From Bathymodiolus brooksi (Eukaryota; Mollusca; Bivalvia; Mytilida; Modiolidae): DNA of 64,000 bases. The stretch is taken from contig OY804588.1 in NCBI GenBank assembly GCA_963680875.1, forward strand, positions 77,214,829 to 77,278,828, written 5' to 3'. The number at the start of each line of letters is the position of its first letter. Positions within the stretch are counted from its first letter, which is position 1. A model generated the notes under the pieces. That model did no database searches and was not told where the DNA came from. It was given only the letters and a program-made list of their open reading frames with translations. Shown piece by piece: positions 42,801 to 56,037 of the stretch. The translations under genes were made by a program, and so were the position numbers.

Positions 42801-44283
42801 ATTACACACCCTAATTCGCAATGTTCATGATTCTATTTTACGCGTATTATCTATATTACAAGCTTAAGCTTGGCATTATGTTATATATTTGTTTTTTAAT
42901 TTAAATATTTAGCATCAAATATTATAAATTGTGAATTAATATTACCTGCCACCTTGCCAGTCAACCATATATCATTATAAACTGCAATTGTTGGTTACCA
43001 TTAAAACAACATTCGACAAACACGTTTATCAGATATAAAGACTAAAATAATCGTCGTCCGTGTTCTGTTACATAGACCACAACTTCAAACAATAATAAGT
43101 ATATACAAGTTGTATTGTTGTTAAAACAAAGACCTGTCAAACAATTGTTATAGTATCTTGATGGTCTGTTACGTTTAATGTATAATGGTATTGTAATACA
43201 ACGAAATATGTCTTTATAAAACGTTGTTTTTGTTATAGCTTTTGAACGTTGTGCACCTTTGTAATATTTCAAACTGAAATTTTCAATTTGCAAACTGAGA
43301 AATATAACACATTTACTCAATAGCGAGCATAACCACCACGCTTACGGCAAAGCTCACGATATCACATATTCATTCCGCGAACTAACTAGGCGACGAAGCC
43401 TATCTTGTGGGAATCACAGTCATGCTTCCAGAAATGCGTTTGCTTTTTCAGCAATATTTGACATTGTGGATGGCGTTTGTTCACGTTGAGTTCGATATAT
43501 TTTAATTCGCATCTGCGTATTTTCGAACAAATTATTAATCTTTCGATGCTGAGCGTACCCGATAACGGTTATTTCAGAATGTGTCGTGCGAGCTAAATTT
43601 GATATCAACGTTTTCTTAACACCATTCCAAAGTGATTTCATGTATTCATACAAGACAGAGAATACATATATAAATGCTCGCATTGTTTCTTGACATATAT
43701 TGTTTCCTGAAAATATATGGACACCCTTCTATCGACCTTGACATTTGTAATTTGTCATCTTCCGGTGAAATAGATTAAAAGTAATTCTGGTACAATTGAC
43801 ACCTGGTTACTGATTAATTTTACGACTTATTTAGCATTTTACTTGTTATCTTAAGTGGCTAAAATCAAAATGTCATCAAATGGAAAATCATCAATAGCTT
43901 AATTTCGACACCGTCTAGTTTTCGGTGGATTTTGTTATGACAAGTATTTCCATTCCTGAATTCCTTTATCACACGTGAAATAAATTGTTAAGAAAATATT
44001 ATTACATATCGTATCGTCCAGAACAGTACAACATCTATAATATGGCATATATGTAGCTACAAGATTAACACAGATAGATAACACATCAATAACACAACTT
44101 ATCACCACCCCTTAACAGCATACATGTATCATCCCCCAACCACATACACACACCCTTACCTTCAATTACATACGTACATTCACCATGTACACGATTCTAC
44201 ATTTTAAGCTAACATCCCCACACATACACTTCAAATTGCACACGATAATTCACCATGTTCAACATTCTACATTGGGAACTGTC
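42800..44283 (+). repeat. Duplicated non-coding block Z, copy 2
   Basis: 42800-43130 is a diverged relative of 11600-12100 without the foldback; 43142-44283 matches 10410-11552. It ends at CTGTCAT, joined to sequence that in copy 1 lies 1.3 kb further on (12878). No gene is recognised. Confidence 0.65.
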
Positions 44284-44659
44284 ATATACAGCCTGGATCA
44301 TTGAATATAATGTATATATATCAGACTTTCTGACAGTTGGAAAGTGCAACTATATTTGGCACAACACAGCAGATAGCAGATCAAGGTCTGTTCACAAATT
44401 CTCGAATGAAAAACACAAAAAAAAAACAGATAAATGTGTATCCATCCTCAACAGACATGTTTATGTATATATTACATTTATATAATTTGCATAATATGTC
44501 AAGTTACATTTCATAATTGATAATCCACTATTTAAGTGTCATAACTAAAATGCTAAAAGTTCAGACATATTACGTGAATTACTTGACAAGAAGCTTTGAA
44601 AACAAAGATCGTCGTACAACACAATTAACTCAGTTTTATATGTGTCAGACCTTTATTTG

Positions 44660-44867
44660 AAGGCGGTCATGGTCTCTAACGTAAGGTAGTTGGATCTACA
44701 ATTACAATGTTATCAGGGCCTATCACCAGTAACGTTGAGTGTTCGAATCCCGTACATGGCGAGGTGTACTCGATGCAGCATTATGTGATAGAGTGTGTCA
44801 GTAACTCCGGGTAATCCGGTTTCCTCGACCAATTAAACTGACCGCCCCAATGTGGCGTTCAGCAACA
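44660..44867 (+). mobile_element. tRNA-headed SINE, family 2
   Basis: Duplicate of 13144-13350, with an intact B box (GTGTTCGAATCCCG) where copy 1 has GTGTTCGAATGCCG. Confidence 0.7.
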
Positions 44868-44894
44868 TATTACCTAACCTTTAACCCTTTTATT

Positions 44895-45245
44895 AGCTCA
44901 CCTTGCCAAAGGCAACGTGAGATTTTCCCATCACTTCGCGTCCGTCGTCGTGAACTTTTCACATTTTAATCTTCTCCTCTGAAACCCCTCAGCCAAATGA
45001 ACTGAAACTTGGTATGAAGTATCTATGGAAAATCCTTTATAAAGATTGTTCATTTTGTCTCGATCCATTGGCAAACATGGGCGCCACAGGCAATTCTTTT
45101 TTCTGATTGCCCGATCTTTTTAAATCTTCTCCTCTGGAACCACTAGGCCAAATGTACTGACACTTGGTAGGAAGCATCTATGGCAAGTCTTCTATAAAGA
45201 TTGCTCATTTCATCCCGATCCATTAACAAACATTTGTTAGCATTT
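44895..45245 (+). repeat. Hairpin-headed dispersed repeat, copy 2
   Basis: Duplicate of 13376-13735 with the same CTCACCTTGCC / GGCAACGTGAG opening hairpin. Confidence 0.6.
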
Positions 45246-46412
45246 TACTTGTTTAATTTTAAGTAGCTAAATATAAAAAGCCATCAATTGGAAAATATCA
45301 GTAATTTAATTACATCACTGTCTAGTTTAGTAGTTATCCATGTAGGAAAACAACTGTAAACATGAATGTTAAGTAAATTTATCTATTAGTATTATTTACA
45401 AAATGTACTGACTTTCACTTCAAATTACATAAGAATTTTCTTATTAGAAACGAAATAATTCTTGAAAGCCATAGTTTGTATAACGTTTAACAATAGGTAA
45501 CATTATTTTCATTTTATTTAGTCATTACTCTTTATTGTAAAATACGACATTTTCATTCGGGGAGGGAATCGGACAGCCAAATCCATAAGGCCGCATATTA
45601 TATTGATTTACAAAGTTACTGTAGATGCCCCATTAGAATGGACAGATTCAATATCATCAAGATTTTTTAACCACATTATTTTTAACATATGTATTTTTGA
45701 AATAAAAATAAAAAGACATTTGGTGGGTTGATTGCGTTCTTAAATAGTACGGAAAGGTTCCGTGTTGGAGTGCCTGTTAATTATATACCAACTTACATAG
45801 GTTCCATGATCATGATGATGACGATTGCTGAGTTGGCTAATAAAGGATCATGGATCGATGTGGTCCAAAGTGGTGAATTAACTCCCTCAATCAGGTAGTT
45901 ATGTTGTAAATCTTAATATTTGTATTTTAAATAATCATAGTCTGCCAATCCATGTTAAAACTCACAATGCAGAATATGACTTCTTTGAATTATTTCTTAA
46001 TTCTCTGTTTAACAACAATAACTCGGCGTGGATTCGTCGGTACATATCCCCCCTCCCAATAAAAACAATAGAAAACATCAGATATAAACAAATAAAAATA
46101 AAAAAAATAATATACACAAGCCGACAAGCTTTTGTTGAATCAATGAGTGGGGTTTGCCCAAATGGTAAATATGCAGTATTTTTCACAGCTTACACCCAGA
46201 GGTTCTGGTGTTCTGGGCGGCCCCCAAATACCGGCGGTCTAGGCTTTCTTTCTCCCTCTCCCAGCCTCCTCCTCCAACCAAGGATCGTGAATCGTCATTT
46301 AACTCCCTTATTTAACACAAATCAAGTATTTATGGTGTAATCATTGAAACTGTTTCTTACCTGGTCTATTTTTCTACAGAAACTGGTCGTATTCTCCTTC
46401 CTATATTATAAG

Positions 46413-46865
46413 CAATCGTAACTACTCGGCTATTCTCGCTACCCTACAAATAACCTCGTACGTAGATAGTAGTAATTCTTCTTAAATTGCTTGTCGGAAG
46501 TTAAGTTAAGTTAAGCCGCAAAAAAATATAGTCCACGAAAATCCAATATGGAAAATAAGGATAATAACAAAATTATCGAACTCCGAACAATCTTACAAAG
46601 GTAAAGTCAAAACTCATAATTATATAAACAGACAAAATCAGTCAACAACGGGAAAACTAAGACATATTAAGTCAAATCTAATCATGCAAAACTAATTTAA
46701 ACTTTAAATTTTATTCATAAAAATAATTGAAATATAGAAAATTGTTTAAAATATAACTTTATCAAACTTTCATGTAACTGACATGTGGAAAGTAGTGCGA
46801 TTTATACGTCTAATGCATACGAGGTTATTTGTAGGGGAGCGAGAATGGCCGAGTAGTTACGATTG
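46413..46865. mobile_element. 453-bp TIR element with 9-bp target duplication, copy 2
   Basis: Same length and ends as 15224-15676, flanked by TATTATAAG at 46404-46412 and 46866-46874. It was duplicated with unit Y and is not an independent insertion. The inverted shared module lies at 46561-46653. Confidence 0.85.
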
Positions 46866-47657
46866 TATTATAAGTGATACAGGGGAGATAATCGATACTC
46901 AACTTGTATTATGAATTAGCTTAATTTGGTTGCTCCTGCATAAAAGGGCAATGAATAAAGTAAACTCTAGGCATGGCAGGAAAGGTGGTGTTAATTGAAA
47001 TACAAAAAACTGTTGTATAAACATGAGAACAGTCGTATATGGTTACACATGTAACTGACTACCAAAGCAAAACCACTACCTCACCAGTATAAACAAACAG
47101 AAAGTCATACATGTATGTGGTTACAAAAAAAAATTGAATGACTAGCAAAACAAAATTCACTAACTCCAGGGAGGGAGGGTGGGTAAAATTGGCACAATCA
47201 ATAATTGATAAAATTTACTAAAAGGGGTTTTCAACACAGACGAATTACCACCACGGTACGACTAAATACCGCCACACAAATTAAACAAAATGTAAAACAC
47301 ATGTTTAACCAATTTGGTTGCTCCTGCATAAATGGGCAATGAATAAAGTAAACTCTAGGCTTGGCAGAAAAGGTGGTGTTTATTGAAATACAAAAAGCGT
47401 TAGCATAAACATGAGAACAGTCGTATATGGTTACAAATGTAACTGACTAGCAAAACAAAACCACTACCTCACCAGGGCGAAGCTCTGCCAAGCAACGAGA
47501 GGGAACAAAATGTATCGAAGTTGTAATTCAACTCTATAAATAAAATTGTAGTTTTAAAGAAAAACAATCTTAAAGATCAAAGATAAATCTGATTCAACCC
47601 ACCATTTCTTTAGAAATTCCTGAACCAAGTCAGCGTCATTACGGTTTTCACAGTTTT

Positions 47658-47757
47658 CCGGTTGTTGACTGATTTTGTCTGTTTATATACTTATGAGTTT
47701 TGATTTTCCCGTTGTAAGATTGTTGGGAGTTCGGTAATTTTGTTATTACCCTTATAT
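47658..47757 (+). repeat. Shared ~100-bp module, Ngaro-like copy 2
   Basis: Duplicate of 16469-16565. Confidence 0.75.
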
Positions 47758-48010
47758 ACAGTCCAAATTCTAAGAAAAAATACTAACTACTGCTAGCTGT
47801 ATGATATGATAAACTAGCATTGACAACAGTCTCTACACTAAAATATATACAAGGTATTATGAAAATAGCATCAAACCAAACATGTGAATTTCTATTTAAT
47901 ACTAAATATACCACAAAATTGCAAAGTCATTTCTACAAATGATGAACCTGATATGAATAAACGAAGGTAAGCTGAATTAAGAGAAGGAATTGTGGGCAAA
48001 GTTAATCATC

Positions 48011-49005
48011 TTATCTTGACACTGAGAAAAGTGTGGAGGGGGAATGGGCAATATATCCTCTGTAGCATGATGAAACCCAATGTCCAATAGAGCATATTTC
48101 ACTGTCTATGCCGCCGGAAGATGCTGCAAGCGTTGTTCCACCACGACGTAGGCTGTGAAAAGAAAACTTTTCTATAGGAATTTGACATTTGATGAATAAA
48201 TCCCGCAATAAACGATCTATTTCAAGCTTAGAAAAAAGAATAGTAGATCCTTTAGAATCTGGTAATCCAAAGGCTGGATATGCTCTAGCCTTAGCTGGAA
48301 TTAAATTTAACATATGTGAATAAGCAGTTACCGGACATAACACTGATCCAGATTTGCGTATTAGAGGAACTTGAAGAATAATATTATGTTTTTGCATCGT
48401 TTTCGACCATTTAATGTTAACAATCATTCCTTGAATAGTAAAAAGAAAATCTCCTCGTGTGAACTGTTCGGCAGAAGTAAATGACTTCTTTGAAGAATTG
48501 ACAAACTGATTTCCTGAGCATGCCGAAAAAAGTAATAAGTATAAGAGCCCATAAAACTGAGTCAGAAAGGTTCTCCTGATCAATACATTCGTACAATTGA
48601 AATAAATGTAACACTAGTAACGGTAAACGTTGATTCGAAATCCTGATATTGAGTTTGTCCAATCCAGTAAGAGTTAATTTCACTGAAGGTGAATAAAAGT
48701 TGTCAACATTGTGTTTGAAAAGTGTAGCCCAAGCTTTGATTCCAGAAATATAGTTACGCATAGAATCACTGGATTTAAATTCTTCCAATAAAAAACATGC
48801 ATATTTACTAATAGTCTCGGAGTCAACTGGGAAAGATGTCGTATCGAAGTTCACACAAAACAGTAAATAAGTTCTCAATTGACATTTTAGGATTTGTAAT
48901 GTCCCTGGTCGGAAAGCTGCTTTCTGGACGGTCCTCGTTTTTGTCCTTAATACTTTCCATACATATCCCGAAATTATAAGGAAGAATCAATATCAAATGT
49001 GTCAT
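48011..49005 (-). pseudogene. Tyrosine recombinase of Ngaro-like copy 2
   Basis: The core-binding part is read from 48878 (LLFCVNFDTTSFPVDSETIS, KSSDSMRNYISGIKAWATLF, FFGMLRKS) to 48417, and the catalytic part is continuous from 48583 to 48011 (190 codons): KSGSVLCPVTAYSHML, FSFHSLRRGG, GHWVSSCYRGYI. One frameshift lies between the two, near 48525; a second change of frame lies near 48830. Compared with copy 1 it keeps ~124 bp of the core-binding domain and has no frameshift near 48280. Still not a continuous gene. Confidence 0.8.
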
Positions 49006-49075
49006 CTGAAATTGTCACATATTCATATGAACTGTTCGGTAACAACTTTTGTAGCTGCCTAAAAGCAGACGGTAA

Positions 49076-49480
49076 TTATTGCCAACGTGGCAAAATGTCT
49101 GGTATCCTGTTATTGACGCCTTGAATGTGAACTGCTTTTAACTGAATGTTATTCTTCGCACAAGTCATCCAACTATTTCTTGCAATTGACAACATTTGGT
49201 TGTATCGGCATCTGCCAGTGTTTAGTAAAGAAACACACGAATAATTGTCACACTGAATTAAAATTCTTTTTTCTTTGTAATAATTGCCCCAAGTACGGAA
49301 ACCAACTAAAATCGCTAACATCTCATAAACTCCTACACGTGTCCCTTCTACATGTTTTGGTACGTTGCAGTGAAACACTTGAGTACCAGAAGTTGTATAA
49401 CAAATTCCTCCCATACCTTGCAAGGTTGCATTCGTAGCAATCATATGATCAGGTTCACACTACTGATGATCTGGAATAGT
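49076..49480 (-). pseudogene. RNase H domain of Ngaro-like copy 2
   Basis: The frame 49444-49076 is identical in protein to 18131-17763: IATNATLQGMGG, QCDNYSC, HIQGVNNRIPDILPRW. Confidence 0.75.
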
Positions 49481-49677
49481 TGTTTTTCCATTAAAATTAT
49501 CCATAAACTTTAACAAACCATAAAATGTCTTTCTTAGCTTCCTTATCTAGATGTATATGGTGACCTTTTTTATTCACAGTGCGTAAAAGGTCAAGTAGGG
49601 ATGATATGAATAAACGAGCAGACTGAATAAAGTCTGCAATATAAGACAGTTTTCCTATGACAGATTGTAATTGTTTT

Positions 49678-50027
49678 TTAGTTACATTTGAGAAAAACTC
49701 TCAATAAAAGTTTTCCTAAATGTCCTCTGATCTCATTTAGTTTACTATTTGGAATAGAGACAGTTGAAGCTACTGTGTCAAATTCTTTCCCAAAGAAAGT
49801 AATTTTTGTGGATGGCGCACAACATTTTTCACTCGTAACCGTGAAGCCTAACTTTTCAGTCAAATCTACTAACAGTTATATCCATGCACTGCATTGTCTC
49901 CCACTTCTGCACACCCAATATCGTCGATATAGATTATACCACTATAACCAAATTTCTGATAAATGAACATGAGAGCATTTGTGGTACGCTGGGCCGCCAT
50001 GGCCTTATTCCAAAAGGTATATAAAGT
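49678..50027 (-). pseudogene. Reverse transcriptase C-terminal half, Ngaro-like copy 2
   Basis: YIDD box at 49920-49931, then LGFTVTSEKCCAPSTKITF up to 49678. Same 5' truncation against A1 as in copy 1. Confidence 0.75.
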
Positions 50028-50155
50028 TAAAATTGGCACAATCAATAATTAATAAAAACATACTAAAAGGGGTTTTCAACACAGACGAAAAACCACCACG
50101 GTACATCTAAATACCGCCACACAAATCAAACAAAATGTAAAACACATTTTAAACC

Positions 50156-51955
50156 CATTCCAACAAATAATGGTTGATCTGAACTTTTTACCACTCCATA
50201 AGATCTGAACAAGTTGGTTTCAAAGTTTTATTTTATCTTAAGCTTTTGTCTATTCATATATATTTTCTTTTTCGTGTGTGTGAACAAACAATCGATTAAA
50301 TTATACAATAGAACCGTCACGTTACACTATAAGTACTTGAGCAACTGTCTGTTTATAGATAACCCTTTAAAACAATAAATCTTACAAATTAAATATACGA
50401 TATTTTTACATTGAAGCAAACACGGTTTTATTTATCGAATCTCTTTGCCAAGCGGCATCCTTTTCTCTTCATATTTACTTGTAATTGCTCATTTTGCCAC
50501 TCGTTGCCGGGTCCTTGATTAGAAATGTAGGTATTCCTTTCGGTCTGGCACTGTGGTAGACAGATACCAGGGTTGAGCTGCTGTGGTAGACAGATGCCCG
50601 GGTTGAGCTGCCAGACAGGGGCAATGAATTAAAATGACAATGTTTTGATTAATGTGTTTAATTTAATAAAAACATAGATATCAAATTACAATGTTGTCTG
50701 ATACCAACATGCATGAAGTAATATTTATTTAGTGCTACTGTCTCTGGTGGCGCGTCATTGGTACATACAGGGCCTATGAGAGGTCGGTACATCTGTTCGG
50801 GCCCCGGAGAACCAAGAAGGGGTATGTGAACCTCTAAAGGGCCCCATAGCCTTAGCCATAGACGTTCTTATTTTGAGGGTTTTTTTCTCTCTCTCTCTTT
50901 TTTTTGGGGGGGTCAACTATTTTTAGTTGACTTAGAAAAATAATTATGTAAAATTCACTTAGATTTCTGAATTCTGTTTGTTGATCATCACTCACATTTG
51001 TACATTGTAGTTTTATTGGACCTCATATCCTCAATATTGAGAGAAGTGTCAGCCTGTACCGGGGGCCTAGTGCAGTCTTTTTCCGCCTTCCAAATTTCTC
51101 TTTGAAGCCTTGTGTACGTGTAATAACAAATATTTTATATTTAATTTGCAACAATGCGTACCTTTGTCTTTATTTAAATGGAGATATATTTTTGTTCAAT
51201 TATAGTCACATTTTTTCACTGCAGACTATAGGATATGGTCGGAAATGCATACCTTGCAGAAATTAGGGAATAACTGTAATGTATTTTAAGTATTGCCAAC
51301 GCAAATCGATTTTAAATGTTGACGTATAGTTGGGCCAGGTAAACGGATATGTGTGACAGTAAAACAGGCGATTTACAGCGAAAGCACTTTAAATACAATA
51401 CGGTTATTCCAATTCTAATGAAATACTCCCAACAATAACATTTGCTTACAATTTTCTCCTGTTATTGACTCAATGTTATTGGCCTTTTTACATAGCACAT
51501 CTTCCACAATAGTTCCGTAGGTACAAACATTTCGATAAGAAACAAACGCTTTTATAAAATATTCAGTGAACTTTTAGGTAATCATAACCGAAAATATCAA
51601 CTCAAACATTTTAATAATAAATTTAATGTGTGTCACTTCAAATCAATATTAGGTCAACCGTTTCCAACAAGGTAAAGCGTAATATCTGCTCTGACGCGTA
51701 AATGCAATATTAATTAACCAATGCAATTGCTTGTTACATAACCAATTGTATTAGAATCTATATAGTTGGTCAGCGATTGTATAAACAAAAACATTTATCC
51801 TGATTTTAGGTTAAATTTCGCAAAATGATTGGTTGATATTGTCCTAATAAATTTCAGTGCAATATTTTATTAAGTCAAATCGATTTATCTCCCTTACACC
51901 GTTGACTTAATATTGAAATATTGACTTAATATAATGGTTGCAAAATCAGGATAAA
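50156..51955 (+). repeat. Right-hand non-coding part of unit Y, copy 2
   Basis: Duplicate of 18843-20660. It lacks about 20 bp near 51300 (GTCGGTATTACTGTCGCAAA in copy 1). No gene seen. Confidence 0.6.
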
Positions 51956-51959
51956 TTCG

Positions 51960-52104
51960 TTGCACAGTGTACAATTGTCCTAATACGGAAAAATATCGGT
52001 TCAATAAAATGCATATCGGGCTCGGCTTCTAGGCTTCGCCTCCCCCTATATGAATGTTATTGACCCGATATTTTTCCGTATTAGGACAATTGTACACAGT
52101 GTAA
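51960..52104. repeat. Foldback with near-perfect arms, copy 2
   Basis: Duplicate of 20667-20812; one arm position differs (GAATGTTATTG against GAATTTTATTG). Confidence 0.8.
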
Positions 52105-52337
52105 CTAATAGTATACAATCAATGCAATGTGACTGCTCAAATAGAACAAGTGCAGAATGAAATGATATAACTGGTTAACAGGCACATATGATTTACACCC
52201 AAGTTAATATATCTTAAAGTTATCAACAAATAAATATAGTCATGACGAAAAATACAAAAAAAATACACTATCAGAACAGTTTCAAAATTTAATCGAAAAT
52301 CGTAAAAAATGAGGGCAAAATCGATACCCCTAATACA

Positions 52338-52570
52338 TATAAACATGACTGCTTACTCTCCTACCTTGGTACAGACATGTCAATAATAAGTTATGGTGCT
52401 AAGTGAGTGTTATGGGCCGCAATTCCATCCACCCCCTCTTGAGATGATGCAAGTTATTTTTGCTTGCGTTTTCTAGCAATCCAAGCGAGAAAACTCCATC
52501 AAATTAATAAAACAGTATTTCTTTAGATACAGATATTGATCATACATTTTCGAATTTGAATTTGAATTTA
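52338..52570. other. Short stretch with no gene seen
   Basis: First sequence after the end of unit Y; it is present once in the window. No repeat or coding feature recognised. Confidence 0.35.
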
Positions 52571-52710
52571 GGTGTTTAACGCCACTTTCAGCAATATTTC
52601 AGTTATATCATGGCGACCAGTTTTAGTGATGGAGGAAGCCGGAGTACCTGGATAGAACCACCGACCCTGGGCAAGCAACTGGTAAACTCATTGAGCCACC
52701 CGGGCCCCTA
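52571..52710 (-). mobile_element. SINE, family 1, 5'-shortened
   Basis: Inverted tail GTGTTTAACGCCACTTTCAGC and GATATAACTGAAATATTGC-like words, body GGTACTCCGGCTTCC, GTTGCTTGCCCAGGG, then jumping to a head remnant GGCCCGGGTGGCTCAATGAG. The B-box part is missing, so the element carries an internal deletion. Confidence 0.65.
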
Positions 52711-52851
52711 CATTTTCGAGATTCAGCTATAAATGAGAAACGAGAATAGCTCATAGCATCCATGTTTTATCGAATCAAGACGCATTTTTTTGTAGAGTGT
52801 CTGCCTCATAGACATAATTTGTAATAGGCGATATTTCTGTTTTATTTGAAC

Positions 52852-53210
52852 CGCATCAGTGGTGTAATGGTTAGCGTGCTCGCCTCGAGTGAAGTAGATC
52901 GTGGGTTCAAGTCCCGGTCAGGTGAAACCAAGGACTATAGAATGGTAGTTGTTGCTTCTCCGCTAAGCATGCAGCATTAAGAAGAGAGAGAGAAAAAAAA
53001 TGGTTGGGTCGGAATCAGAATAATGTATTCGGGTTAAGCGATATGGCTCACTGCGGATTGTTGTTTCAGTGAGTTAGCACTATACAAATCCAACTCAGAG
53101 TGTTGGTCTAGAACAAAGCGGACCTCATCATCATATCACTAAAAATCAACTTGGCCCCACCATGATATAGCTATAAAATTGCTGAATGGGTGATAAACAA
53201 ACACTCACTC
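52852..53210 (+). mobile_element. tRNA-headed SINE, family 3, full length
   Basis: The best SINE of the window: A box TGGTGTAATGG (52860-52870), B box GGTTCAAGTCC (52904-52914), body with GCTAAGCATGCAGCATTAAG and GTCTAGAACAAAGCGGACCTC, tail CACCATGATATAGCT...ATTGCTGAATGG and final AACACTCACTC. The head resembles a tRNA-Glu/Asp-type sequence (TCGCCTCGAG anticodon region). The minus-strand copy is at 24683-25036. Confidence 0.8.
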
Positions 53211-53224
53211 TTTTTCATTTGACA

Positions 53225-54440
53225 AATAAAAAACTTGAATTGCCTCAGCATATTGTTTCATAGATCGGAACAGAATTTGCTATTTGTGAAGGACCTGCCA
53301 TATATCATTCCTGCCAATTTGGTTCCAATTGGTCTCGTACTTTCAGAGAAGATTTCTTTCTTTTTTGTATTTGATCTATTAGAAACTTAAATAACATATG
53401 AGGACCATGTTTTACCACCGACTGGGACAACATATTGGTAGAGGACGTAGCAAAAATCATTACTACAAAGATTGTTTCAAATTGGTTAAGAAGTTTCAGA
53501 GAAAATTTATTATATTTTATGCAATCTGGAAACTGATTTTCCACTACCGGATACACAGTATAACAAATCGAAACAAAATTAAGAAAACATTTGTAGATTA
53601 CCTTTAATACCTAATTCCTAAAAAATCTGGTTCCAATTGTCCAAGAGTTTGGGTTTGTAAAAGAGTAACACGACGAGTGCGAAATGTGGAACAGGAACTG
53701 CTTACCCTTCCGAGGAATCTAAGTTCACCACTGGTTTTTAGATAGGTTCGTGTCGCTCGATCTTTAATGTAATGTCTTGTGTAACGTTACTTATTCTTTT
53801 GTCATTGTTCTTGCAGACATTGCGTTGTCTGTCCATTGATTTACGGTCTTTAATTACCACTTTGATATCTTCAAACTTTTTTTTCACAGAAGATTATATT
53901 TAGTATTTTTCTAATCAGAAATTTGAATTACTCCGGTTGTTTGTTCTATCATTTTTGCAATGTTTTGTTCCAATTGGTTTATTTGGTATTGTATATGTTA
54001 GATAGTATCAGACCATGATCGATCGTGGGTTACCGACAATGAGTCCTAATTAGCCTACATATAGAAGTTTCAGAGAGGATATTGATGACAAACAACGGAC
54101 TCTGATTGATGACAACAGTTCATGTGACCGTTTGTGCTAATTGAGTTAAAAGAAGTTCATCGAGAGATGTGACAGCCGCCATTTTGGTTTCCTAAGACGA
54201 TTTATAAATTAGATAACATGATCAGAGATGTATTGCCTTCACCTTTATACCACATTAAATGCAGCATGAACGTCTTTCGGGACAAATAAAGACAAATATA
54301 TCAACCAATTTGTATCCTCCCGCCCTCCCAATGATTATAAAGTTGCGAAACGAGATGTAATTAGCAATATTATGTTATTATGATCATTCAAATACAGTTG
54401 AATCTCGCTATGTCAAACTAGATTTACTCGAAATTTCTGT
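53225..54440. other. Decayed repeat stretch, no gene seen
   Basis: Repeated words TTCCAATTGGT and TTTCAGAGA(A/G)GAT occur at about 53321, 53478, 53630 and 54066, remains of an old tandem repeat. 53690-53885 is a copy of the dispersed tail repeat (TTCACCACTGG, CGTGTCGCTCGATC). The open frames 53305-53607 on both strands lie in this repeat. Confidence 0.45.
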
Positions 54441-54444
54441 CAAG

Positions 54445-54935
54445 TTCAAATTGATACAATATCCGATAACCACTCGATATTCTGAAATGATACAATATCG
54501 ATAACCAATCGATATTCTGAAATGATACAATATCCGACAGCCACTCGATATTCAGAAATGATGCAATATCAGATAACCACTCGATACTCTGGAATGATGC
54601 AATATCAGACAACCACTCGATACTCTGAAATAATGCAATATCAGATAACCACTCGATACTCTGAAATGGTGCAATATCAGATAACCACTCGATACTCTGA
54701 AATGGTGCAATATCCGATAACCACTCGTCACTCTGAAATAATGCAATATCCGATAATACCTCAATACTCTGAGATGATTCAATATCAGATAACAATTCAT
54801 ATACTCTGAAATGATGCAATATCCGATAACTGCTAAATACTCTGAAATGATGCAATATCCGATAACCATTCGATACTCTGAAATGGTGCAATACCCGATA
54901 ACCACTCAACGCTCTGAAATGATGCAATATTCGTA
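54445..54935. repeat. 36-bp minisatellite
   Basis: About thirteen units of CACTCGATACTCTGAAATG followed by (A/G)TGCAATATC(A/C)GATAAC. The 36-bp period keeps frames open on both strands (54424-54927 minus, 54522-54809 plus), giving 12-residue repeats. These are frames of the repeat, not genes. Confidence 0.85.
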
Positions 54936-55290
54936 ATCACTAAGGACACCGACCCAAGATCGTTGTTTTACGGCTCTGTTCTATATTTACAACTCTCCGA
55001 GCTGTCCTACTCCGACATGTTTAGTAGTCAAAATAAAAATTTGCTGAAAATGACAATAAACACAGATAAACAATTTTATTTCTAATCTATTTTCAATAAT
55101 TCATGTTTTTCTTTAATATGTTTGGTCCTGTAAATTGATGATTCCATCTCTTTTGCATCTCGTCCATGATGAATCCACAAGAAAAATAAATGAAATTAAA
55201 TAGCCTCCAATAGAAGACATCAAATTACAGTATTAATTTAGAAGAGATCTTACACAAACAAGTACATTTGTATATTTTCATGATTGATTG
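54936..55290. other. AT-rich spacer, no gene seen
   Basis: No repeats or coding features recognised. Confidence 0.35.
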
Positions 55291-55298
55291 ATTGATTT

Positions 55299-55473
<175 letters not shown>

Positions 55474-55639
55474 AATTGATACTTTTATTTACACATCGAT
55501 ATGTATCGTTGTTTCTTTGTTGTTTTATATTGAGGTTGGTTATTGGCTAGATCATTTCCTGATGTTGTTGTTGTTGGTTGCTGATTTGTAATATAATCTC
55601 ATAAATATAAATTACACATCAGCTCAAGATGCTTACTTC

Positions 55640-55926
<287 letters not shown>

Positions 55927-56037
55927 CGTAAAGGACGGCCATTTGTTTTCGCTCTGTACATACAAGTAGCTGTTGCTTCTTTGTATTGATGAAAATACCA
56001 CTTACATCATAAAGTTCGTCCGACTCCTGTAGAAGCT

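Larger units (their letters stand above)
46923..50155 (-). mobile_element. Ngaro-like tyrosine-recombinase retrotransposon, copy 2
   Basis: A1 50155-50028, RT-RH-YR, B1 47475-47311, A2 47310-47184, B2 47087-46923. Same structure and same 5' loss as copy 1, but the recombinase is better preserved. It is a passenger of the Y duplication. Confidence 0.85.
44282..52337 (+). repeat. Long repeat unit Y, copy 2 (segmental duplication)
   Basis: Near-identical to 12880-21042. Private differences: an extra ~110 bp at 44373-44483, loss of ~330 bp at 46278, and retention of the ~124 bp in the recombinase that copy 1 lost. The identity ends at 52337 within CCCCTAATACATAT. Confidence 0.85.

Noticed and set aside
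52852..52925. Genuine tRNA gene with A and B boxes
   Set aside because: The sequence continues into a SINE body and tail and the acceptor and anticodon arms do not pair well; it is the tRNA-derived head.
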